Source: Pyrocephalus nanus (Eukaryota; Chordata; Aves; Passeriformes; Tyrannidae). Taken from it: a stretch of DNA of 64,000 bases. The stretch covers positions 97,513,739-97,577,738 of the forward strand of contig CM076259.1 in NCBI GenBank assembly GCA_038380795.1. The letters are read 5' to 3'. The notes beneath the pieces were generated by a model. That model made no database searches. It was not told the origin of the DNA and saw nothing but the letters and a program-made list of their open reading frames with translations. Both the position numbers and the translations under genes were made by a program. Shown in pieces: positions 1 through 9,608 of the stretch (position 1 is its first letter; every line of letters starts with the position of its first letter).

Positions 1-654
1 TGAATTGAAATCATCATGGGAGATAGAAATATCATGGCATCATATGAAACGCTATTCTTTCACAAATTTCAGCTTTATAAAAAGCCCCAGGTAAAAAACA
101 CAGAAGATTATTATTTTTTTTTGTCATAAAGAACTGAAGAACTCAATATATATTTGAGTTATACATATCTGAAAGGCTGAGAACTTCTAAGGCTTTTTCC
201 AGCACTAATTATGTGCTAATAAAGCCTTATTTGCAATACAGGAGAAACAAGACACACTTGGGAAAGGTTTTTAAAGTGCCTAAATCATAGAGGAGATATC
301 CTGCTGGAACTTTTCAACATGGTATTTTTCATTCTGGTAAAGTGGGTAATTTGTTGAAATCAAAGTGTTTTGCAGAAGAGCGTGATTAGGCTGAATTCAT
401 CAGAAGCAGCATGGCAGGTTTCCAAAGGAAAGCCTCTTGGTTCCCAGATATTCCAGGATGTCTGTCGGGCTGCTACCCAACCTGTTTCTCCAGGTTCTCA
501 GGACTTTCAGACTACACAATAGACTGTCAGCAGCTTGCCAAACCTTGAACTACTTGATCAAAAAATCCATCCACTTCTGTTACAGGAACTTCTTATCACT
601 GTTTCAGTTGTTCTGGTCTTTGTGATGATAATTTTCAAAGACATTAGGGTTTGA
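1..654. other. Intergenic, nothing recognised
   Basis: AT-rich sequence upstream of the CR1 copy. Open frames here are short (about 60 codons) with no recognisable domain. I see no repeat family, RNA gene or promoter signature. Confidence 0.6.
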
Positions 655-1017
655 AACAGGAAGGAGCTGGAAGCCACTGTGCAGCTAGAAAGCTACAAGT
701 CTAATCACTATCACTGAAACGTGGTGATATGAATTGCATGACTGGAGGGCTGCCATCAATGGCTATAAGCAGACCAGAAGGGACAGGCAAGGAAGAGGTA
801 ATAAATATTACAAAGAAATTCTTTACTTGAGGGTGATGAGGCACCGGAACAGGTTGTACAGAGAAGCTGTGGATGCCTCATCATTGGAAGTGTTCAAGGC
901 CAGGTTAGATGAGGCTTCAAGCAACCTGATGTAGTGAAAAATGTCCCTGCCAATGGGACACTGGATTAAATAATCTTTTAAGGTCCCTTCCAACCCAAAC
1001 CATTCTGTGATTCTATA
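655..1017 (+). repeat. CR1 LINE copy with internal deletion (endonuclease fragment joined to 3' end)
   Basis: The right part (about 810-1017) is a classic CR1 3' end: the fragments gtgttcaaggccaggttaga and ggtcccttccaaccc are followed by the terminal attctgtgattctat repeats. The left part (about 655-800) reads, with one frameshift and one stop, as the start of the CR1 ORF2 AP-endonuclease. It shows ITETW (the Mg-binding Glu motif), then HDW, a GYK motif and RRDRQGRG. In a full-length CR1 these regions lie kilobases apart, so the copy has lost most of ORF2, including all of the reverse transcriptase. It is inactive. The junction lies near 796-812. The endonuclease match is from memory of family motifs, not an alignment. 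Confidence 0.85.
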
Positions 1018-1274
1018 TTTCACAGTATGTTTTGCTAATTGTACCATAAACATTTTATAGGATTAACTTTTGCTCCACCTACATGTGCATGCATGCCCTA
1101 TAGCTTTTAAAAGTAATATTACAGATTGCTGTGCCAGTGAGCTATCTATCTGGGAATAAGATATGCAAGCCCATAACACACATCTTGTGACTAATTTCTC
1201 TCCTGAGTTCTGGCAGTAATCTCACTGTATTCATAGTATTGTGACAAAACTGTAGCCTTCCGAAAATGTTGTGG

Positions 1275-1356
1275 GTTTTTTATTTTTATTTTTATTTATT
1301 TTATTTTTTGGGGGGATTTGTTTGTTTGTTGGCTGGTTTGGTTTTTTTATTTTTTC
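1275..1356 (+). repeat. T-rich low-complexity tract
   Basis: Imperfect TTTTA and TTTG units with a G6-G7 interruption. Simple sequence with no coding content. Confidence 0.8.
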
Positions 1357-4273
1357 TTCTTCATTATGGAGATCTCACACTGTAGAGAATGCTGGCAACT
1401 AAAACGATATTCCTCCAGCAACTATGTCAGCTGGTTACATAGAAGATGATGCCTTGGTACAATTATAAAATAGCTAGGTTATTTTGGCAGATACCACTAA
1501 GAATGTGTACAAGTCTGCTCTACCCCTGTGCTGGACATTGTAACCCTTGTAACTGAGCCGATAGAGCAGAACACGGGCAGTGGATCAGCTGTTCAGTTTC
1601 AGCATCTTAACTTAAATTGTCCATGAACTATGCATGCTCCAGGGCATCAATTTTTAATTTCATATGGATGAGGCAGAGGCACTTTGTCTCTTTACAACCT
1701 GTTGATGTTTGGTGGTTAGCTCCAGGAAAGGAGTGGTAACAAACAGTGGGAGGTTGTAAAGGCTTACCTCACCTCAGTTCTTTACTCAATGAGTCAAGAG
1801 ACTCTCCTTCTCTCAAATTTCTCAGCTGCTGGGGAATAAAAAAAGCCCTGCTGTCATTGCAAGGTCCAGCACAATGAATGGTTTCAAGACTGACAGTAAA
1901 AAAGCCTATTCCAGAGCCATCCCACAGGTATCCTGCGCGATTCAATGCAAGGTGCCCCAAGGAAAAGGTGTGTGGTGAGCAGCCACAAGGGTGAAGCAGG
2001 TTGTACCTCAACATCACACTGTGCCTGACACTGTGTAAATAAAATCCTGTCATAAGTAATTTATTCACAGTTTTGGTGATACCAATGACTAAGCAGAGAA
2101 GAGGTATGCGATACGAGCAACAGAAAGAATGGAGGCCGGGTAAATTCTGTGGAACAAATTTCCCTTGAAATTGTTAATCAAGCTTCAGGTACCAAAGTAG
2201 GAAGACAGGTGAAGTACTGTGAAAAGAGCTCAGTTTTTATAAGGCAGGAATTCACAGACTGAATATCTGGGAACCATCCCTTAATATAGTCTGATATCTC
2301 CTTTTACATGGCAGGAGAAGGCATTTGGGTAACTTTTGTGTATCAATGTGAACAGTCTTTGATACATGTATCTTTGTAAGTTTTTACAAAAGGGGATCCC
2401 TTTTATACCACACTGATCACAGCTGCATCATTTTCTGTCCTTAATGCGAAAAAGTCTGTTACTTCCTCTGATATATTCATGGCACCCTGATGTATCTTGC
2501 ATTTCTACCTTCTATTGCAAACTTCTGTGTACTCAGAAAATGTTTGACAAGCTGAGGATTTGGTCACTGAGGCTTTTGTTAAACAAACACAGTTATCATT
2601 GGTTCTCTTATCACACAGACAAAAGTAATATTTTAGAGCACATTCACTAAATCCTTTGTTCTTTATTCGAAACCTCGTGAAGGCTGGCGAAGCTGCAGAA
2701 ATTCAAGTAATAAAATTATCACAATGTTTTAAGAAGAGCAAAAGGACAAGGCTCCAGCTGGGTTCTGAACAAGCTTCAAGTCCCACAGAGAGGGAGGATA
2801 TAAAAGATGTGGAGAGAAATTTGACCAATATGATGAAAGAGAATTCCTTTGACTTGTCACAAGCTGAGGAACTGCTTGATGACTGTGTCAGACTATCAGG
2901 CTGTAAAATAGCCTCAAACTTAGCTAGAAACTTGTTCTTTACTCAGGCTTCTCTTAACTGTGAGCGTGAAAACTTTCAGATATTCTTTCTTTAGGCAACT
3001 GCTTTCCCAAGAGCTACATGTCCTCATCCTCCACTGTGTAATTACAGTATCAGTTTGACATTTTTCAAAGGATGATGATTCCTGGCTCTAGATATTCCAT
3101 TTTAAAAATCTGTGCTCAGATTTCCCCATCATTCCCCAATACTGAACTTATAAGACCAAATCTAAAAGCCAAATAGTAATGTAAATCTTGAATTTCTTAT
3201 GTAAAACAAAATGTTCAAAATGAAGAAGAATGAATGTTTTGCAGTTGAAAAAGGGGATACAAACAGGGAAAGCCTTTTAGAATGCAGAATTTGCTCTTCT
3301 CATTAGTGAGAAGATTTCTCTTCTCAGTGTAAGCTATTTTATTTCCATTTAATTTCATTTGGCATACTTGGGGATACACTAAAGTTCAGGTTGTTATTCT
3401 GAGTCCTTCTTCTATTACCATGCTTACAAAAACCAAATTGTATACTGCTGCTCTTTAAAACTTCCAGCTGTAGGTTATACATTGCTGCGTAGACAACCTA
3501 ATACGTCTTACACAAACATCACTGTAGACTTTGTCTCAGATTCTAAGAACAACTGGAGACAGGACATTGAGTAAACCACTTGTATTTCTATTTGTCTATA
3601 AGACAGAAAATAATTATAGAAGAAATCTGACTGAGGATCTGAAAGTCATTAGAGGCCTCAAATAACTTGATGCTATACCTAGGTTTGGTAAAAGGTTTGT
3701 ATTTAGCAGGATTCTCACAGAAGGATGTGTAAGTTTAGGTGCTCTCTCCACTGTTCCTTCTATCCCTTAATCATACCAATGATGCATTTTTCTTGTTTCT
3801 AAATCTTCTCCAGTCTGCTGCTGTGACTGATGATTCAGATGCTCTCAATTTTGAAACCAATGTTCTCTTTAAGTATTAGAGAAACACTCTGTAGGTAATG
3901 TTGGAAGTATCATAGAAACAAATTGCTTTGATGGAAGACAGGTTAGTTTCAGGAGGAATAAACCAGCTGAAACAGGAGTTAGGAGATCAGACTACATAAT
4001 TAGAATGGCATAATGGTCACTTTCAGAAAGCAAAATACGTGAAATGTCACATCAATGTACAAAACCTTGAAATCCCAGCTCATTTACTTGTGACAAGCTA
4101 GGAGACAGCTTGTCACAGGAGAAAGTCCCTTGAGGTTCACTAGTCTTTCGGAAACTAAAATAGAGATTTCCCTATGTCTTACTTAGATCAAGCTTTATCT
4201 GCTTGGTCGTGAAATCCTGGCACACAAGTATTCCAGCCCAAGTCTGGTCCTGATTTAAGGCACTGAAGCCTCC

Positions 4274-4290
4274 TATAAAGTGATGCAAAT
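4274..4290 (+). promoter_or_regulatory. TATA-like box next to a perfect POU octamer
   Basis: TATAAAG at 4274-4280 is followed two bases later by ATGCAAAT at 4283-4290, about 240 bp before the CpG island. This arrangement occurs in some tissue-specific promoters, but both motifs are short enough to occur by chance. No transcript evidence is available. Confidence 0.2.
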
Positions 4291-4934
4291 GAGCTGAGAG
4301 GATTACAAGAAAGAAAAAATAAGCATTTTACTCCCAGCCCCCACCCCCAACTCAGTGTCGGTATCAGGCAACCCTAAACCTTATTTCCTATCCATAAAAT
4401 AAGATTTGCGTGAAGATTAGCACTTCCAGTTCTGCCTCGCACTCTGCCATCAAACTTTTTTGAGCCTGGGACTCCAAACCTCTTCCCCGTTGGGTTCATT
4501 TGCTGCAGGCTTCACCTGTCTTTCCCACGGCTGCATCCCGGCGCCAAGCCCGTCCCGACCGTGGAGGCCCGGGCCGGTCGCTGGTGCGGGGCTTCCGCTA
4601 GAGGGGCTCGGAGGGAGAGCCTGGACCGAGACCGCGGGGCCCCTCCGCCCCATAGGTGGTGGAGGCAGCGCGGGGCAGGGGGCGCGGCCGGCAGGAAGCA
4701 CCTCCCTCCCTCGGCGGCTCCCTGAGTGCCCCCCGCGCTGCCCGGCTTCCCCCCGCTCACCCTCCCCGAACACCGCGGCGAGACGGGAAGAGCCGCCCCC
4801 CCTCTCTGCTCCCTACCCCGGCCTCCCGCCGCCAGGCACCGCGAAGGCGGGGCGTCCCTGGCCTGGGGGGCGGCCACAGGCGCCGGCTGCCCTTTCCCCC
4901 GCCCTCCACCTGCTCGCCGCTTTTGTTTGGCAAC

Positions 4935-4982
4935 GGGGGGGTGGGGGAGGCGCGGCCGCCCCTGCGTGTGGCGGGGCGGGGG
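4935..4982 (+). promoter_or_regulatory. G-run cluster, possible G-quadruplex
   Basis: G7 (4935-4941), G5 (4943-4947), G4 (4973-4976) and G5 (4978-4982) lie within 48 bp on the + strand in the CpG island. The two halves also contain overlapping GC boxes. Folding potential is inferred from the G-run pattern alone. Confidence 0.4.
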
Positions 4983-5319
4983 TGGCCCGGGCACGGCCCC
5001 GGGGCTGCTCGGGGCTGACGGACCTTGTCGCCTCCGCCTTTGTCTGGCGGTCGGTCCGGGACTGCTCCCCCCTCGCCCTGCATCTGCTCCTCCTCGTCCA
5101 GGGGATCGCGCCGTGGGGCTGCCGCTCCCGGGGAGGGCCGAGCGGGCGGAACGCGAGTTTCGCCCTCTTTTCGGGGCGAGAGGGAGGCGGGGGCTCCTCT
5201 CCCCGCCCGGCTCCCCGCGCTGCTCGGCAGCGTTTGCCCTGCCGCCAAGTTGCCACAAGTTGGAGCCGCCCCTCCGCCGCCGGGCTCTGGCCTCGGCGTG
5301 AGACAATACCGCGGGCTGC

Positions 5320-5348
5320 GGGGAGGAGGAGGAGGAGGAGGGGGCGGG
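5320..5348 (+). repeat. (GGA)n purine tract in the SHROOM2 promoter/leader
   Basis: Unbroken purine stretch (5320-5344) of GGGGAGG followed by GGA units and a G5 run, ending with CGGG. It lies about 145-170 bp upstream of the SHROOM2 start codon. GGA repeats are known to form compact G-quadruplexes, and mirror purine tracts can form triplex DNA. If transcribed, it would sit in the 5' UTR. Confidence 0.7.
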
Positions 5349-5372
5349 CGGAGCAGCCCTCGCTCGCCGCCG

Positions 5373-5408
5373 ATGGGGCCGGGCCGGCCGGCGCTGCGGG
5401 GCGGGTAG
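5373..5408 (+). other. Possible upstream ORF (11 residues)
   Basis: ATG at 5373 opens a frame encoding [11 protein letters not shown] and stops at TAG 5406-5408, 83 bases before the SHROOM2 ATG. It has G at +4 but C at -3, so context is moderate. It matters only if transcription begins upstream of 5373, which is plausible but unproven. Confidence 0.35.
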
Positions 5409-5491
5409 GTGGCTCGGCGGGGGCCGCCGGCGGGCGCGCACCGGGGAGCGGCCGGCAGAGAAGAGCCAGCCCCGGCCGCGACCGGCGCTCC

Positions 5492-5710
5492 ATGGAGGAC
5501 GTGGGGCTGCGGGCCGGGCGGGAGCGGCTGGCCGGCGGCGACCCGCGACTCGGCACCGTGCTGGTGGAGCCGGGGCCCGTGATGGTGATGGTGGAGCAGC
5601 GGGCAGCCGAGGGCTACAAGCTGGTGGAGGTGCAGCTGACCGGTGGGGCTCCCTGGGGCTTCACGCTGAAGGGCGGACGGGAGCACGGAGAGCCCCTCAT
5701 TATCACCAAG
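5492..5710 (+). CDS. SHROOM2: SHROOM2 coding exon 1 (N-terminus and first half of PDZ domain)
   Basis: Encodes 73 residues, starting [13 protein letters not shown]. From residue 44 it matches the Shroom PDZ opening: LVEVQL, then [12 protein letters not shown] (51-62), in which PWGF is the carboxylate-binding loop, then [10 protein letters not shown]. It ends in phase 0 at AAG with donor gtgagc at 5711. The frame is open upstream to 4460, but 5492 is its first ATG (C at -1 and -2, T at -3, G at +4). In-frame ATGs at 5582 (residue 31) and 5588 (residue 33) have G at -3 and +4, a stronger context. From memory, mammalian SHROOM2 exon 1 codes for about 55 residues, so the linker here (about 15-40) looks longer. 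Shroom proteins organise apical actomyosin by binding F-actin and recruiting Rho kinase. SHROOM2 is linked to endothelial and pigment-epithelial contractility. The PDZ residues fit SHROOM2 better than SHROOM3 or SHROOM4. Confidence 0.92.
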
Positions 5711-6298
5711 GTGAGCGGCGCCGGCGGGACGGGGAGGTGGGTCCGGCCGGCTCCATGTTGCCGTGCCCGCGGCGGTGACAGCCCGGCGGGGGCAGCGGGC
5801 CCGGCCCGGCCCCTGGCGCAGGTACCGCGGGGCAGCGCGCCCAGCGCAGGTGCCGTCGGGCCGGCCCCCTCCCGGCCCGGCCCCGGGGCCGCCCTGGGTG
5901 TCCGAGGAGCGGGGACCCGTGGGGACGGGGCGCATCCCGGCAGCTCCGGGGGCAACAGGTTGCCGGCGCCCCGACCTGCCGCTTCTGGCCGCTCTTGCTG
6001 CCCATTAAACAGCCGGTGCCGTCGTTGCAGGCTGTGAGACCCGAAACCCTGTGCTGGGCTGTTCCCTCCCTCTTTTCCCTCCGGGCTCCTGGCGTAAGAG
6101 GGTATAGAGACCGAAACTCCCGGCTCCGAGGCTGAGTTTTCTCTGCTGCTGTTGCACTTGCAAATTCTAAGTAATTAGGGAAGCCTTTTGTATCTCTCTC
6201 CTCCTTTAAACAAAAAGGTCTTGTGGCTAGTGACCAAATTCGTTCTCCGAAGACCGGGAAGGGGGACGTTCTTGGGCATATATGCACTTTCTGTTGCC

Positions 6299-6319
6299 TT
6301 TTTTTTTTTTTTTTTTTTT
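6299..6319 (+). repeat. T21 homopolymer
   Basis: Uninterrupted run of 21 T just beyond the CpG island. It has no visible transposon attached. Confidence 0.9.
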
Positions 6320-6579
6320 CTTGTATACTCACAGCTTTAGTCTCAGTGTATTGGACGTGAGTTAGAGAAATACATCAGATTTTCTACAAAATGTTTTATT
6401 TTTTATCTGGGTATGTTTTGATTTAAGAACCCCCATCCTCAGTAACTGTTGTGTTTAGCTGTTAAGACAGCTTTCATGTTGCACAGTGAAAGGATATTAA
6501 AATAGATCCATATGGATTTGTGAAAGAAAAATCTTCATTAGCAAAGCACATTTTGCTCAAGACCTGTAGGAAAGTTGTG

Positions 6580-6604
6580 TATATATATATATATATTTAT
6601 ATGT
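6580..6604 (+). repeat. (TA)n microsatellite
   Basis: About eight TA units, then degenerate tatttatatgta. Short, probably variable tract. Confidence 0.85.
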
Positions 6605-8394
6605 ATATGCTGTCATTAACAAGTCTTCTGGTCTCTGCCTGTTTCCATTTTGAAAGTGCCAGAGGGTGTCAGAGGTCAACAAGTCCTGTTTTATCCACAG
6701 CAGAAATTCTTCTAATCTTATTTTTCGGTTGGTTTCATTGTGAGTTGCCTGGTTGGTTCCCTTATTCCACTCTTGAAACAACTGTGATACAGATTTTCCA
6801 AGTTAGGACTTTTGAAACCATCTGTTTCTAGATTTCTTCCCTACTGCTGTTTTTTGAGACAACAGTCAATGTCAGAATATGTATATGCTGAAAAATGACT
6901 ACCAGTCTGTTGGCCTCTTACCAGTACCCTGAATTTATGCAATAGCAAACCTGGGAGGATTTGAGGAAAGGAGAAAAGAGCTACTTTACTATGTATGTAG
7001 GAGCTATTAAGTGCCAATTCAAATAATTCCACCTTTCTGGTTGTGGCTAATAAGTGCTACATCTACAGACTGATCAGTGATACTTATTCATAATGTTACC
7101 TAGGTATTAAGTAACAGGCTCAAGTATTTGTGGCATGAGGATGTGGCTGTGGTATGTGAAGAGAAATGTCTAGGGCTGGGAACCTTGTAAACTGGGTCTG
7201 TTGCAAGGGAATAATTAGGTGGAACCACACAGCGTGGAGGAGAAATCTGGGTCCATCCATCCAGACCTAGGGATAAGAGACAACCTGGGTCATTGGGTTT
7301 AAATTTTCATTTGTCATCATTGGATACGAGTGTATAGTACTGTTTTTGAAACCAGGGACAGGAACTCGTGTCCCTGGGTCTACAGTTATTTAGCTGCAAA
7401 ATTTTCCGTCTTGATTTGGCCCTCCCATCATGGTGTTTGGTTGGGTTTTTTTTGTACTGCTTCTAGTGGTGGAAAGAATAATTTAATACTGGGTGGTTAA
7501 AACAGGCAGGAGATGTAAAGTTTTCCTCATCTCAGCTGAAGAGAGTCTTGGACTTGAGTTACACCCTTCCTGAGTGGGGATGATTGGGCTGCCATGGATG
7601 AGGAGATGCTGTTTCACCCACGCTTCTCTTTCCGTGTGCCCTCCCTTCTCAGGTAGGCTGGTGGCTGGTCAGTGGGGGATCCAGGAAAACCCACTGCACC
7701 GAGTGCTTCAGGATACCTGTGGAAAACCTGGTTTTGTGGATTCAAACTGTTCGTAAGCATTAGCTAGTTCTGAAGCTCTCTCTCACTCTAGTCCAGAGCA
7801 TCTCCGGGAAAGTGAGGGTGGATGATGTCAACTGCCACTTTTTGAGGAGAGGAATGTGACAAGGTGTGAATGGAGTCTTAGATAGCAGCTACTTAAGGGG
7901 GATTTCGAAAATTCTGCCTGTCTCCTTTCTTACAGTCTCAAAAGCAAGATCAATCTTTTGAAGAAAGTTGCCCCTTTATGTACAGGCTGTGGTGTAAATA
8001 TTTCCTGCTTTCCATAGCATATGTGGCACTATTGCCAGAAAAGTGGCATCATAAAATACTGTAATTAAAAATTCTTGAGCAAGCACTTTGCAGCACTTTC
8101 TGTGCGACACACATCTTGGGTGTTAGTTTCTCTGGCTGTGTGGCTATTTCACTTGCTGATAGGACAGGAAGTTTTTTATTACAGATATCATAAGGAGAGT
8201 CCAGGGCAAGAAGAGCTACAAATACTATTTGGCAATTTTTTAGCTGGAAATATAGTCAATTAAAACAAGAGTTGTCCTTTGATCCACCAGACTACCGGAG
8301 AGGGGAAGGCATACTAAAGAGGAGAAAACATGCCCAGCCTTAGCAGGGGGCTAAGCGTGTGCTCAGCTGCTGGAATTTTGTCCCTACTCGTTGC

Positions 8395-8453
8395 AGGGAG
8401 GCTGCACTGGATGACCTTTGAAAGTCCCTTCCAACCCAAACCATTCCATGATT
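8395..8453 (+). repeat. CR1 3' end fragment
   Basis: Contains ctggatgacctttgaaagtc, then cccttccaacccaaaccatt and a decayed terminal repeat (ccatgattgatg). Only the last 60 bp or so is recognisable, as expected for a heavily 5'-truncated CR1. Same orientation as SHROOM2. Confidence 0.85.
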
Positions 8454-9532
8454 GATGTTGTGAGGGAAGCGCTTTGCCCCGGGAGAGGTCAGTGCACAGT
8501 CACGCTGCTCGTGCCCAGCAGTGGGCCCAGCCCTGGCGCCTTCCCTGCTTCATGGTAGCGTTTCTTTCTGTAACTGAAACAAGACTTCTAGTCCTGAACG
8601 GGGTAGGCAGAATACCGAGTTCACCTGCCAGGCACAAGGCTTTTTATTTTTTTTTTCCCCTTGCCCTTTTTGTTATTGCTGCAATAGGCACAGAAGAAAA
8701 CGGTGCATGATACAGCTTGCTTGATCTTTAAACATAGCTGGTCTTCTAAAACTTGCCCCACCCACGTGCAAATGGTGTTGCTAATATTTAAGAAAAAGGT
8801 CTTTTAGCGTTGTCACTTTGTTGCATACTATTATTTATGTCCCTTTAAAAAATGCTTTACATTTTTTCTGATCTCTGCATGTGTATGTGATAACATTCCA
8901 AAAAAAAATTGCCCAAAGGCAGCTTGTTCTTGCCTAATTTGACATCTTGAAAGAAAGGACTTGCTTTTTATAGCTACATGTGTATTTCAAGAGAAGGTGA
9001 AATGAGAGCTTTGAGGACTTTAATTGGAAGTCTCACAAGCCTCAGTTTGTGTTTTATGCTTTTTAAAGAAAAAAACCTCTGAAGAGGGAGATCTTAGTGG
9101 AAATAGTGAAAAGTCACAGTGTTCAAGTGAATCTTGTTAAAATCTCCCATAGCTGCATTATCTTGATTAGTTTTACTTTAAAAGGGCTCTTATCTGAGAT
9201 GCCCAACTTATAATGTCAATCATAGTGTTGATTGTGGGTGGTGGACAGCAAGTCATTTCACTTCCTGTACTAACAATATCCTTTGGAACTCTGAAGTTGT
9301 TCTGCAGTCAGCTTTATCCATATTACATTAATACATATGAAAACATTCTAGTTTATGCATTTCAAGAAAGATTGATGTATCATTTAAATAGATTTCTCTT
9401 TAGTATCTGCTTTACAAGAGCCTACAGCTATACCTCCTCAAGCAATGATCTCATTGCAGTCTAATCAAGGCTGGGCTTGGCTGGTATTTCTGCAAGATTT
9501 CCAAGTGAAACCTGGACTGTTGCAAGAAGTTT

Positions 9533-9608
9533 TGTTGATGATTAAGTAGATAGAGCTCTTGTCTCCTGAATCAGTGCTGAATTCATGTCCCAGCTGGAGG
9601 TGCTATCT
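9533..9608 (+). repeat. Possible tRNA-derived SINE or tRNA-like remnant
   Basis: The segment has tRNA-like order: a D-arm-like GTAGATAGAGC (9546-9556), an anticodon-arm-like stretch CTTGTCTCCTGAATCAG, then a T-arm-like GCTG...TTCATGT...CAGC with four paired bases and a B-box-like sequence at 9579-9590. The 5' acceptor half is not recognisable. It may be a MIR-like or other ancient tRNA-derived SINE, a decayed tRNA pseudogene, or chance. Confidence 0.3.

Larger units (their letters stand above)
1018..4529. other. Intergenic region upstream of SHROOM2
   Basis: About 3.5 kb of AT-rich DNA. It holds the T-rich tract at 1275-1356 and a TATA-like/octamer pair at 4274-4290. A 112-codon frame at 2656-2994 opens on TTG and matches nothing I know. 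In mammals and chicken, as I recall, GPR143 is the neighbour on this side in the opposite orientation; no GPR143 exon is visible here. Confidence 0.6.
4530..6035 (+). promoter_or_regulatory. SHROOM2: CpG-island promoter and 5' leader of SHROOM2
   Basis: Base composition changes sharply from AT-rich to very GC- and CpG-rich near 4530 and falls back near 6035. The island spans coding exon 1 and the start of intron 1. It contains GC-box motifs such as GGGGCGGG (around 4970-4982, 5340-5351 and 5397-5406) and no TATA box close to the start codon, which fits a dispersed CpG-type promoter. The transcription start cannot be placed from sequence; it should lie upstream of 5492. The long open frames on both strands across this island reflect the lack of AT-rich stop codons and are not separate genes. 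Confidence 0.85.

Noticed and set aside
2656..2994. 112-codon polar open frame upstream of SHROOM2
   Set aside because: Opens on TTG, matches no family I know, and frames of this length are expected by chance in 64 kb. It could still be tested by RNA-seq.
4512..5935. Long minus-strand frames (247, 309 and 392 codons) in the CpG island
   Set aside because: Low-complexity Pro/Arg/Gly/Ala translations of GC-rich DNA, complementary to the promoter and exon 1, with no recognisable domain.
4460..6037. 525-codon open frame on + strand through the CpG island
   Set aside because: GC-rich sequence lacks stop codons, so long frames are expected. Only the part from ATG 5492 to the donor at 5711 is supported by PDZ homology.
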